Shown in pieces: positions 1 to 8,190 of a DNA stretch of 64,000 nucleotides (position 1 is the stretch's first letter; every line of letters begins with the position of its first letter). The notes beneath the pieces were generated by a model. That model was not told the DNA's origin. It did no database searches and saw only the letters and a list, made by a program, of their open reading frames with translations. This stretch comes from Pyrenula massariospora. Its lineage: Eukaryota; Ascomycota; Eurotiomycetes; Pyrenulales; Pyrenulaceae. Location: contig JAGFMI010000009.1 in assembly GCA_021030905.1 (NCBI GenBank), positions 1,054,001-1,118,000 of the forward strand, given 5' to 3'. The translations under genes and the position numbers were made by a program.

Positions 1-362
1 TTAAAATGCCAAGCGTTGACCCCTTTGTACCATTGCTTGGTGCTTTAGGATCTGGATGTCCGCCTCATGCAGGTATGGCATTGGGCTTTGATCGGCTTCT
101 AACGGTGTTGTTGAAGAAGGATCGTATTAGGGACGTGATTGCCTTTCCCAAGTTTGGACGGGGAATTGATCTGATGGTAGGCAGCCCAGCAACGATTACT
201 GACGGAGATTTGCGTCCTTACCACTTGCAACTTCGTGAAGATATGAGAGAAGACCGTGCTGAATCTGAAATGAAGGAGAGTACTGGATCCGAAATGAAGG
301 AGGGTGCTGGATCCGAAATGAAGGAGGGTGCTGGATCTGAAATGAAGGAGGAAGCTTTATAG
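1..362 (+). CDS. MSD1: Mitochondrial (bacterial-type) aspartyl-tRNA synthetase, C-terminal fragment
   Basis: The gene enters from beyond the left edge; only the last ~119 codons are visible, so the start is unknown. The class II synthetase motif 3 region is clear: PPHAGMALGFDRL, with the ATP-binding arginine about 30 codons into the visible frame, then IRDVIAFPK, which is diagnostic for bacterial-type AspRS. The enzyme charges tRNA-Asp; the bacterial type in fungi acts in mitochondria (family knowledge). The normal end of the enzyme is followed by an acidic/basic tail made of a repeated eight-residue unit (EMKEGAGS-like), encoded by a minisatellite. The tail is probably dispensable, because AspRS normally ends soon after the DLM-x-SP segment. 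Stop TAG at 360-362. Confidence 0.9.
   Translation, partial: KMPSVDPFVPLLGALGSGCPPHAGMALGFDRLLTVLLKKDRIRDVIAFPKFGRGIDLMVGSPATITDGDLRPYHLQLREDMREDRAESEMKESTGSEMKEGAGSEMKEGAGSEMKEEAL
267..350 (+). repeat. 24-bp coding minisatellite in AspRS tail
   Basis: Three full 24-bp units begin at 267, 291 and 315, with a 12-bp partial unit at 339-350. Each unit encodes an EMKE(G/S)(A/T)GS-like octapeptide. Units 2 and 3 are nearly identical at the base level while unit 1 differs at two positions, so the array looks young and probably varies in copy number. All units keep the frame because 24 is a multiple of three. Confidence 0.9.
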
Positions 363-756
363 TTTGATGGAATAGATACCCTAGATAACATAGCTAGCCG
401 AAATGTATCAAGAATACCCACTCCGTCTATATGGTGTTCCTACATTTCTGCCCGAAGAGCTTTCGCTGGTCCATACCCCAGAGGATATTGAGGTCTGACA
501 TCAGATAGAGACTTATGAACTACTCTGTAGTAATTTGGGTTTGAACCCTTTTGCTTTGCCTCTACGTAAGGTGAATGCGGGCCACTCAAAAACACAACTC
601 TTGGCAATCCCATGAAGCTCCCGCTCCGCAAGTCGGCGGACACAGTTTCTCAAGCGTCTACTCCCCACCAAGCGACTTTGACGCGGTCACGACAGCACCT
701 CATTTGTCTTCGTCCAAGCAATCTTACATTGTCCTATCCGTTTCTTTCTTTCAAAG

Positions 757-1647
757 ATGGACAAGGCTCTCCAAACCATCCAAGCCAATATCCTCACCCC
801 TCTCCAACCCTACCTCGCTCCTCTCACTACGAATCTCCCCAAACCACTCAACAATGCCCTCCTCACCCTCCTCGGGCCCCCCTGCCACTCCGCCCTCCTC
901 CTCGACCTCAACATCGCCTCACACCCCGAATGCACCACCCTCGCCCTCTCCAAAGCCATGGGCACCGCCATCATAACCGCCTCCTCCATCGTCAAGATCC
1001 CCCAACTCCTCAAGCTGATCTCCTCCCAATCCTCCGCCGGCCTCTCCCTCACCTCCCTCGCCCTCGAAACCGCCGCCTTCGCCATCACCCTCGCCTACAA
1101 CGTGCGCCGGGAATTCCCCTTCAGCACCTACGGCGAGACCGCCTTCATCCTCGTCCAGAACATCGCCCTCGGCTACCTCGTCCTCCGCTTCACCGACACC
1201 AGTAGCAGCTACGCGTCCGCCTTCCCCGTCCTCGCCCTGTCGATGATCATCGCCCTCTTCTCCGCCGACATCGTCCCCGACGCCCTCCTCACCACTTGCC
1301 AAGCCTTCGCCGGCCTGCTCGCCATCGCCGCCAAGCTGCCCCAGATCCTGGCCGTGTACCGGCAGGGCGGGACGGGCCAGCTGTCCGCGTTCGCGGTCTT
1401 CAACTACCTGGCGGGCAGCGCGATGCGCATCCTGACGAGCCTGAGGGAGGTCGATGATAACTTGATCCTAGGCGGGTTTGTGGCTGGGTTTGTGCTGAAC
1501 GCCGTGTTAGCGCTGCAGATGGTGTATTACTGGAACGCGGGGCCGACGGCGGAGCATGGCGGGGAGGCGAAGGTGGTGGGGGAGAAGGCGGAGGGGGTGG
1601 CGACGGGGGCGGCGCAGAAGGTTGGGGCGACGAGGAGGAAGGTTTGA
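757..1647 (+). CDS. MPDU1: MPDU1/Lec35-type PQ-loop membrane protein
   Basis: A 296-residue single-exon protein with the two PQ-loop repeats of the mannose-P-dolichol utilisation defect 1 family. The first PQ is at residues 82-83 (context SSIVKIPQLLKL) and the second at 195-196 (AAKLPQILAVYRQG). The EFPFSTYGE segment near residue 120 is also typical. About seven membrane segments are visible. The family is needed in the ER for use of dolichol-phosphate-linked mannose and glucose in N-glycan and GPI-anchor assembly; it is not itself a known transferase. The C-terminal 30 residues are low-complexity Gly/Ala/Lys-rich. The coding sequence is strongly C-rich at third positions compared with its flanks, which creates long meaningless frames on both strands. 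Confidence 0.9.
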   Translation: MDKALQTIQANILTPLQPYLAPLTTNLPKPLNNALLTLLGPPCHSALLLDLNIASHPECTTLALSKAMGTAIITASSIVKIPQLLKLISSQSSAGLSLTSLALETAAFAITLAYNVRREFPFSTYGETAFILVQNIALGYLVLRFTDTSSSYASAFPVLALSMIIALFSADIVPDALLTTCQAFAGLLAIAAKLPQILAVYRQGGTGQLSAFAVFNYLAGSAMRILTSLREVDDNLILGGFVAGFVLNAVLALQMVYYWNAGPTAEHGGEAKVVGEKAEGVATGAAQKVGATRRKV

Positions 1648-1973
1648 GGTGGGAGGGATGTGGAGAACTTCATTGGGGTTGGGTTGTGAATTACGTTTTT
1701 GGGGCTATTAGGATACGCTATGTTGTGTGTGTTCTATGGGTAGAATGGATTTGGAGCTTTTCTAGAGTGTGGCTGTATTCTAGCTTTCTGATTCTTGTGC
1801 AGCTTTGGTTGACATAAAGGAATACATTCACAGTAGAAATTGGGAAATGTGTTGACGGCACCTGAACGCATCGCAAGAATACTGTAAGGTTATCAATTAT
1901 ATGAATTAATCTAAGAGCTCTAAGACATTCTTTCGACTTTAAGTCGTTTCTCAAGTACCTCAGTGTAAAAAGG
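1648..1973. other. Intergenic, convergent 3' flanks
   Basis: AT-rich spacer between the MPDU1-type gene and the stop of the opposite-strand F-box-like gene. I see no gene, repeat or RNA in it. Confidence 0.5.
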
Positions 1974-2837
1974 TCATCGCATCATACCTTGTGAACCTGT
2001 TAGCATGCCCGACGACAAATTTAGACCCTTACCCACCATCAAAGGAAGGTACTGTGCGGCAAGGCTCTCACGATCCCTCTGCTCTTTCAGTCTGTACGCC
2101 TCGACAGTATTCTCCGCGCCCTTGATGCAGGCATCTCCTTTCCTTGCGCAGCTCGTATTCCTCACCCGCGGCACTCCCATGTGGTGACTTTTCAAGCTCA
2201 GATCCAAACACCACGGCATCAACCCTTTCAACTGCTCTTCCAAATCCTCCAGGTTCTCCTCTCCCGGTAAAGCCACGCCGGGGACCACCCGGTTGATAAC
2301 GATCTCCAGCTTTCGCAAGCTTTTTACTCTGATGAGCGCATCGACGATCCAACTTGCGTCGGCCTGGAACAGGCCCTGTGCGGCTTCAAACGCAGCCATG
2401 AAGCTCAGCGAGATATCCAATCGTAGATACCTCACCCCTCCATTCTCGACGTTGCCAACGTCCGCGAGCAGGTCGCAGATCTCCCACCAGCTCTTGGAAA
2501 CGCCAAAGCCTCCCAAGTCGGTCTCGGTAACCTGTAATTGCATTTTTCGCATAGATTGGAGTTGCCAAGGTGCCAGTCTCTTTAGAAAAGGTCGACACGA
2601 GAATAGAGATGACGAATAGTACGTAGGGAAAGTGAAGGGCACCGTTCGGAATATGAGGGTTCGCGCTTCATGGTAGAATTGTTGGTTCACAGCTAGAATA
2701 TTTAGGGACGCAGACGTGAAAGGCTGGAGCACCTCGGCAAAGATCTGAGATCGTATTTCAGATGGCAGGCTCATAATGGGGAAAGTTTTTGTGGTTCGGT
2801 TTGAGTCCCTTTCGCAAGACATGCCGTGATTGTACAT
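1974..2837 (-). CDS. F-box-like / small fungal leucine-rich protein
   Basis: A 287-residue single-exon protein. Residues ~20-60 (FPIMSLPSEIRSQIFAEVLQ, then LNILAVNQQFYHEARTLIF) match the fungal F-box-like pattern in which LPxEIRxxI is followed by a LLxVNRQxxxEA segment. The remainder has no recognised domain but contains spaced Leu-rich segments such as VRYLRLDIS and LRKLEIVINRV, like the degenerate repeats in these proteins. Such proteins are often assumed to be SCF ubiquitin-ligase adaptors; that role is inferred and unproven here. Fungal genomes hold many rapidly evolving copies. Start chosen at the first in-frame ATG; a second Met five residues later and one at residue 22 are alternatives. 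Confidence 0.65.
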   Translation of the reverse strand: MYNHGMSCERDSNRTTKTFPIMSLPSEIRSQIFAEVLQPFTSASLNILAVNQQFYHEARTLIFRTVPFTFPTYYSSSLFSCRPFLKRLAPWQLQSMRKMQLQVTETDLGGFGVSKSWWEICDLLADVGNVENGGVRYLRLDISLSFMAAFEAAQGLFQADASWIVDALIRVKSLRKLEIVINRVVPGVALPGEENLEDLEEQLKGLMPWCLDLSLKSHHMGVPRVRNTSCARKGDACIKGAENTVEAYRLKEQRDRESLAAQYLPLMVGKGLNLSSGMLTGSQGMMR

Positions 2838-3548
2838 CGTGATTTCTCTCGTAGTAGATAATTCTTTCTTCTTCTAAACGGTAAGTCCAGGGTGACACTG
2901 ATGAACTTTGGGGTTGGCAGTCAAATCTGTGTATCTTGTTCCTTCCCCTTTTGTTCTTCGAATTCTGGCCTCCAGTCCAATCAGGCTCCGCTAATTTGCA
3001 TGTACAACAAAATTTGGCCTCCGATTAAGCTCGCATTAAACGTTCTGATTCAAAATTGATCGTATAGCGGCAAGAATCTCAAATGTCGACCAGTTTCAGA
3101 ACGATTTGAGAAGGGTGAAAAATGCCTAATTTTAGGCTTTAGGTCGTATACAAGAAAATACATCTGAAAAATCGTTTAGATAGGTTGACGATAGAACATC
3201 TTTTAATCTTATCTTCTTGCGCCGCAGAATTATCTTAATTTGGGAGGCTCATGCGAGCTGACTCTGATTACGTGCTCGTCCAATAGCATTGCTGACGTGA
3301 GGATCTTATGGGGCCAAAGAAGACCAAAATAGTGTCTTAGAAACATTTTGCCTCGATTAAGTAATTATCTTGAAAAGCCGTCGGCTAAGCTTCATATTAA
3401 GCTCCCGAGCTGACACGAAGTCTTCCTGGCCTTCTCTGACGCGCAATGCCAAGACCAATGACTTCCTCTTTAGGTGAGGTGTTTGTTTGAGATAGGCTGG
3501 ATTTGACGGCTACCATTGTTTTGCAGCTACCAGACGAGATAATAGTTT
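2838..3548. other. Intergenic region, no gene seen
   Basis: About 710 bp, AT-rich, between the F-box-like start (transcribed leftward) and the MED8 stop. No open frame with protein character and no repeat were recognised. Confidence 0.5.
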
Positions 3549-4356
3549 TCAGCCTGCCGGCATGGTTCCTGTCATCGTGAATTTGAATATCGTGTCCATA
3601 GGCATCGGTTCCCTTGCTGGCGCTGGAACGGCAGACTGATCAGTTGGCTTTGGTAGCGATTGCGCCGTAGCTTTCTCGACACCATCCATGTTGTCAGTGT
3701 CTGCTTCGGCTTCAGACTCTTCGTCATCATCTTCTTCGTCGTCTTCATCTTCGTCTTCATCCTCATCGGAGTCTGCGACCAGCTCCCGCTGAAGTCCTGT
3801 GACGACATTTTCCAGACCCAATTCCTTCTCAGCAAGTGTATAGTCTTTGCCCCATCTCTGTTCTCGGGCTGTCCTGTTTGCCTCTGCGGGAGCCCAGTTC
3901 CAAATCTGCTCAAGGTCTGCAGCGCTCAATCCCCCAGAAGTAGGTCTTAGAGATGCTTCTTCTATCTTTTTACCATGCTCAATCCAGTCTTCAACACTCG
4001 GTTCCAACCGTGTACGGAGCATCATGTGTAGCATGTGTTCTTGAGTCCGACCTGGGAACTGGGGCGTTGGATAGGCGACCATGCTTGACAGAAGTTTCCC
4101 ATTTTCAGTGAGCTCCTTTGACACACTCTGCAGAGCTTGTAGGATGATCGAGAATTGAGTTTGAAGAGAAGTCCTTGAATGATCATGAGCATCTCAAGCT
4201 ATGTATTATGCATGTCAGTAGTTTTGCTTACCATTGAGGTAGAGGGTTCCCATGGTAGACATTGGACTGAAGCACGTTGATGGATGTGTAAAGCTGCTGC
4301 AACCGGGCTCGGGTCTGCTCAAGAGCACGGATCTCGTCAAGCCCAATTGATGGCAT
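3549..4356 (-). CDS. MED8: Mediator complex subunit 8
   Basis: Two exons, 3549-4173 and 4232-4356, split by a 58-bp intron (4174-4231) with GTAAGC donor and CAAG acceptor; phase matches and restores a Trp codon. Exon 1 encodes MPSIGLDEIRALEQTRARL, the typical Med8 start with a coiled-coil head. The second exon carries the family hallmark VAYPTPQFPGRTQE followed by LLRTRLEP-like and VEDWIEHG segments. The protein (about 249 residues) is a head-module subunit of the nuclear RNA polymerase II Mediator. An acidic Asp/Glu run lies near the C-terminus. It is divergent from COX10 across 254 bp. Starting only at the exon-2 Met would lose the conserved head. Confidence 0.92.
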
Positions 4357-4610
4357 TGAGGACCTTTGAGATGATCGTCAGTTGAGGACTATCCAAGAGC
4401 GGATGTTGGCGACGTAAGGCTTATAATGAGTAAGTATGCAATGGGTGAAAGATAGGCATTCCTTTAAAACGTGAACTGGAGTTTCCTCAAGCACTTCCGC
4501 AGCCTTGTGCGGGGGATGCATGCCTTGGCCCTGCGCCCAAATTTATCCCGGAGCTTCAGCCTCGACCCAAAAATGCTGATCTATGTCCTTGAAAGACGGC
4601 ATGGTTTGCG
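4357..4610. promoter_or_regulatory. Shared MED8/COX10 intergenic promoter region
   Basis: 254 bp separate the two divergent start codons, so both genes must draw their core promoters from here. I recognise no specific operator. Confidence 0.5.
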
Positions 4611-6245
4611 ATGAAGGCATCGAGCTCCTTCGGTCGATCGCGAATCATTGTGAATCCTCAGGATGTATGCTCACGATGCCTCTCACGCTTCTTGCTGCCG
4701 TCCCCAAGCCTACTACAAAGATCCTCCATCCATACACGAAGAAAGTTGCACAGTACTACACAGCAAAAGCAATTGGTTTGGCCTCAGACTTTCGTCCATG
4801 ACTTCTTCTCGGCGAACACTGTTATAGATCGGGGATGGTTAAGCAACTCGCTCATAGCTACAACGTCCTCTCTAGCTACGATTAAAGCCAAGTTACAGCA
4901 GCCTCCAGAGAACAAGCTAGTTTACAATAGCCCGCCGGTTAAAGATCAACATGGCAGAGTTACTCGAGGCCCAGAAACTTCGCAGCAAACACATTCCGAT
5001 CAAGAAGAATTACCGCATCGTCGGAGAAAGCGCCTAAAGCAAGACCTTGCCCAAGCTCACGATGTGCCGCTTCCGCTCGATGCCTCCTCGCAACTCACGA
5101 CAGCGGCGACAAGCTTGCCTCGCTCAGCTACCGTCCGACGCAACATTGCAACCTATTTGTCACTTGCAAAACCTCGCCTTTCATTTCTTATCCTCCTTAC
5201 GACGACCTCAGCCTATTCTCTCTATCCCATCCCGGATATTTTATCCTCCCAAGCAACCACGGATGTTATCCAGTCTACACTATCAACCTCGACACTCACT
5301 CTATTATACCTAACCTCGGGAACTTTCCTATCTTGTGCGAGTGCCAATACGCTCAACATGCTCTTCGAACCTAAATATGATGCTCTAATGGCCCGTACAC
5401 GTAACCGTCCACTTGTTCGAAATTTGGTCACGCCCCGTTCTGCCCTTATGTTCGCTACGGTGACTGGTACCACTGGTCTTACACTGCTCTATTTTGGCAC
5501 CAACCCGACTGTTGCGGCGCTCTCAGGACTGAATATCTTTCTTTATGCTGGTCTGTACACACCTATGAAAAGAATCTCTGGGTGGAATACATGGGTTGGT
5601 GCTGTTGTTGGTGCTATACCGCCACTCATGGGATGGGCAGCTGCCACGGGCCAGACTGCTACAGTTGAACATCACTCGTGGCAAGATTTGCTGTTTTCAG
5701 GGGATGCCATTGGTGGCTGGCTGCTCGCGGCGCTCTTATTTGCATGGCAGTTCCCACATTTCAATAGCTTATCCCATGGCATCCGAGAGGATTACAAAAG
5801 AGCAGGCCATAAGATGCTCTGTTGGATGAACCCTGCTAGAAATAGCCGGGTCGCACTTAGATATTCGATCTTAATGTTTCCTATATGTACTGGCTTATGG
5901 TGGGCCGGATATGTGAATGTGGGTTTTTTGATGATGAGCAGCGCGTGCAATGCCTGGATGACACGGGAAGCATTTCGGTTCTGGAAAAGTCAAGGCGGCG
6001 GTGGAAGCGCAAGAGGTTTATTCTGGGCAAGCGTGTGGCAACTACCACTTGTTCTGATTGGTGCACTGCTTTGCAAGACCGGTGTATGGGAGAGATTGTC
6101 GAAAGAAGCCAGAGAAGATGTCCGAATTTCCGAGGGGGATGTGGGTTTCCAAGAAGAAGAGAATGACGGGCAGAGCTTGATCAATCTGAGGCTCGCTAGA
6201 CCGACCAGAGCAGCTTTGGATGCAGAACTTATCCGTGAAGGATAG
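4611..6245 (+). CDS. COX10: Protohaem IX farnesyltransferase (haem O synthase)
   Basis: A 544-residue single-exon protein. The first ~60 residues are Arg/Ser-rich with few acids (CSRCLSRFLLPSPSLLQRSS), as expected for a mitochondrial presequence. The UbiA-family core follows: LAKPRLSFLILLTTTSAYS near residue 184, the prenyl-diphosphate/Mg-binding segment NTLNMLFEPKYDALMARTRN near 245, and LYTPMKRISGWNTWVGAVVG near 315 with PPLMGW after it. About eight membrane segments fit the inner mitochondrial membrane enzyme that farnesylates haem B on the way to haem A for cytochrome oxidase. A stop at 4590 upstream in the same frame makes ATG 4611 the first possible start. The C-terminal tail past residue ~500 is hydrophilic. 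Confidence 0.95.
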   Translation: MKASSSFGRSRIIVNPQDVCSRCLSRFLLPSPSLLQRSSIHTRRKLHSTTQQKQLVWPQTFVHDFFSANTVIDRGWLSNSLIATTSSLATIKAKLQQPPENKLVYNSPPVKDQHGRVTRGPETSQQTHSDQEELPHRRRKRLKQDLAQAHDVPLPLDASSQLTTAATSLPRSATVRRNIATYLSLAKPRLSFLILLTTTSAYSLYPIPDILSSQATTDVIQSTLSTSTLTLLYLTSGTFLSCASANTLNMLFEPKYDALMARTRNRPLVRNLVTPRSALMFATVTGTTGLTLLYFGTNPTVAALSGLNIFLYAGLYTPMKRISGWNTWVGAVVGAIPPLMGWAAATGQTATVEHHSWQDLLFSGDAIGGWLLAALLFAWQFPHFNSLSHGIREDYKRAGHKMLCWMNPARNSRVALRYSILMFPICTGLWWAGYVNVGFLMMSSACNAWMTREAFRFWKSQGGGGSARGLFWASVWQLPLVLIGALLCKTGVWERLSKEAREDVRISEGDVGFQEEENDGQSLINLRLARPTRAALDAELIREG

Positions 6246-6360
6246 CTACTTATCACTTTTCTTCCGATTTTTAGTCCCATGGTGCTTATTTATCTGTATG
6301 ATTCACAAATTTCCGCTTATTTACAGGCCCTGACAGAGTGCTTCTTAATTGCAAATGTGA

Positions 6361-7491
6361 TCAGCACGGTGAGGTTTGCGCCCTAGGTGGATGCACCGAA
6401 TTATTTTTAAGAGCCTCTGCGCCTTTGTTAACTTCCGCAGCACATTCGTCATACAGCTCCTTCGCGTCCTTCTGCTCATTGCCCGATTTGGTAATACGCT
6501 CTCTCCAAAGAGACCAAATCGACGTTTTGGGGATGAGGTCCACTTTCTCTGCCCAGTCCGTGTTTGGATCTTTGAATCGACGCAAGAGCCTGCCATAAAC
6601 ATGTGTTCTTGATGCTACCTGCGTACTGCTCTCGGTTTCGACTGGATCCCAAGAACGAAGGAATGCCCACGTATTCAGCCGGCCGGACAAAAACAAGTTT
6701 AACTGACCAAGGCCATTAAAGAGCACAAAAGCAACCTGGTCCGCTGTCGTTCCGTTTGGAATCGTCGCAAAGACAAACAACAGGAATAACAATGTCCCGA
6801 TTCGCGCTATCCACGCCACGATCAGCGCCTGCGTTTCGCCAGGACCAGATCTTTCTTCAAGACCTTGACCGCTCCACTCATAAATCTGTTGACGGCTACC
6901 TTCTAGGACGAGGCAGGAATTGCGACGTCCGAGAATGACAACTGCATCTGGCCGACCCCCCTTATTCTCCCTTCCTGTTCCACGTTGTAGACAGAACAGG
7001 TCAGAGAGTCGCAAGAAGAATGACCAGCCCAGCAGCGTTGCGCAAAGTGATTTACCGATCCATGTAGTGCTGTGGACCAAGCAAATACCCATGATGAATA
7101 GTCCAGAAATCACCCAAGTCGCAATGATCCATAGCGACAGCCAAAGTCTCGAGCTTCCGGGCCAACGTTCCATGTCATCCGGGATTCGATACGTTGTGTA
7201 GTGACCATCCTTAAGTAACTGAAAATCATGGATGATCTGCTGCGCTCGTATGTTTCTCAGTGGTCCCCGATTTCCTCCAACAGGGTTAACATATTCAATT
7301 CCAAGATACTCTGTCAGTCTCGAGCGCGGATGCAGATAGCTCTGAATACCAGCCACAGGGGCTAGAAATAGGCAATTAGATCGCCGCGGCCGAGTAAGTC
7401 GATATTGGAACTCTTGGGCTTCGCTAAATAGGATGACGAAAGAGGCAAAAGCGTCAAAGTGCCAGGACGTGAAAACGGAAAGGGGAGCCAT
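6361..7491 (-). CDS. Orphan fungal multi-pass membrane protein
   Basis: A 376-residue single-exon protein that I cannot assign to a named family. Visible features are hydrophobic segments near residues 120-145 (SLWIIATWVISGLFIMGICL) and 147-165, and two more near 225-265 (IGTLLFLLFVFATIPNGTT and VAFVLFNGLGQLNLFLSG), so about four membrane spans. Between them is a loop with the pattern PDAVVILGRRNSCLVLEGSR. The C-terminus is charged. It ends 115 bp from COX10 (convergent) and is divergent from the HET-domain gene across 700 bp. It looks intact, with a clear ATG. Function unknown; the neighbourhood suggests an accessory gene. Confidence 0.6.
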   Translation of the reverse strand: MAPLSVFTSWHFDAFASFVILFSEAQEFQYRLTRPRRSNCLFLAPVAGIQSYLHPRSRLTEYLGIEYVNPVGGNRGPLRNIRAQQIIHDFQLLKDGHYTTYRIPDDMERWPGSSRLWLSLWIIATWVISGLFIMGICLVHSTTWIGKSLCATLLGWSFFLRLSDLFCLQRGTGRENKGGRPDAVVILGRRNSCLVLEGSRQQIYEWSGQGLEERSGPGETQALIVAWIARIGTLLFLLFVFATIPNGTTADQVAFVLFNGLGQLNLFLSGRLNTWAFLRSWDPVETESSTQVASRTHVYGRLLRRFKDPNTDWAEKVDLIPKTSIWSLWRERITKSGNEQKDAKELYDECAAEVNKGAEALKNNSVHPPRAQTSPC

Positions 7492-7899
7492 ACAGTCATG
7501 ACTCGATTAGGCAATTCTTTAGAAGATTAAAAACCTCAGTCAATCAATTCTGTGCACCTTTAACAATGTCTCATCAACCTCGATCCACCATAAGTATGGC
7601 AATGAAGGCCGCTGCTTCAAAGAGAGGGAAGCCGAATTGCTGTGAGAAGATTGCAATTGAATGAATATCATCTGCTTAAGGTATGTCGAGACTTGACTGT
7701 AGAGCACTTTCGATTGCCTGCTGTAAGAAATGCATATCCACAGCACGCTTCAAAACAAGTGAGGGTTCCTTGTATTAAAATCAGTGAACGAAAGGCCTTG
7801 CTGAGGAGGCTTTAGTGGCGCCAGCCTAGCGCTACACCCTTGTACAGGTAAAACACGCCCCTGGTACGTCGTCTTGCGGTTCAAAGTCCTAAGAACATT

Positions 7900-7997
7900 C
7901 GAGGCTGGGTGTCAGAAGTCGTGGCGCACCTGGTGGACACCGGGCGGCCGCCAGTGCTGACAATCGGATGCGCCACGACTTCTGACACCCAGCCTCG
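7900..7997. repeat. 98-bp palindromic (foldback/MITE-like) element, copy 1
   Basis: Left arm 7900-7928 and right arm 7969-7997 are perfect 29-bp inverted repeats around a 40-bp GC-rich spacer. The arms contain GTCAGAAGTCGTGGCGC and begin CGAGGCTGGG. The trinucleotide ATT flanks both ends, a possible 3-bp target duplication. A related element lies at 42116-42200 with the same CAGAAGTCGTGGC core. There is no coding capacity, so if it moves it depends on another element. It sits in the promoter region between the orphan membrane protein gene and the HET gene. Confidence 0.8.
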
Positions 7998-8190
7998 ATT
8001 TGCCCCATTCTAATATCATGCCCTTCCACATGCACCTGGCAGACCGTCTAGCTTCAGTGAATGGGTGCTAGATTGACCAGCATTTTTCAGCTGAGGTAGC
8101 CTGGTCGAATCAGCCCCACCGCACGCTTCGGACCATGTAGATCTTGCATTTACCGACAGATCGCTTTTCCTCCCATGCCTTTATTGGAGT

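Noticed and set aside
7861-7900. A tRNA B-box-like GGTTCAAAGTCC
   Set aside because: Spacing is off by one base and no cloverleaf or A-box could be formed in the flanking sequence.
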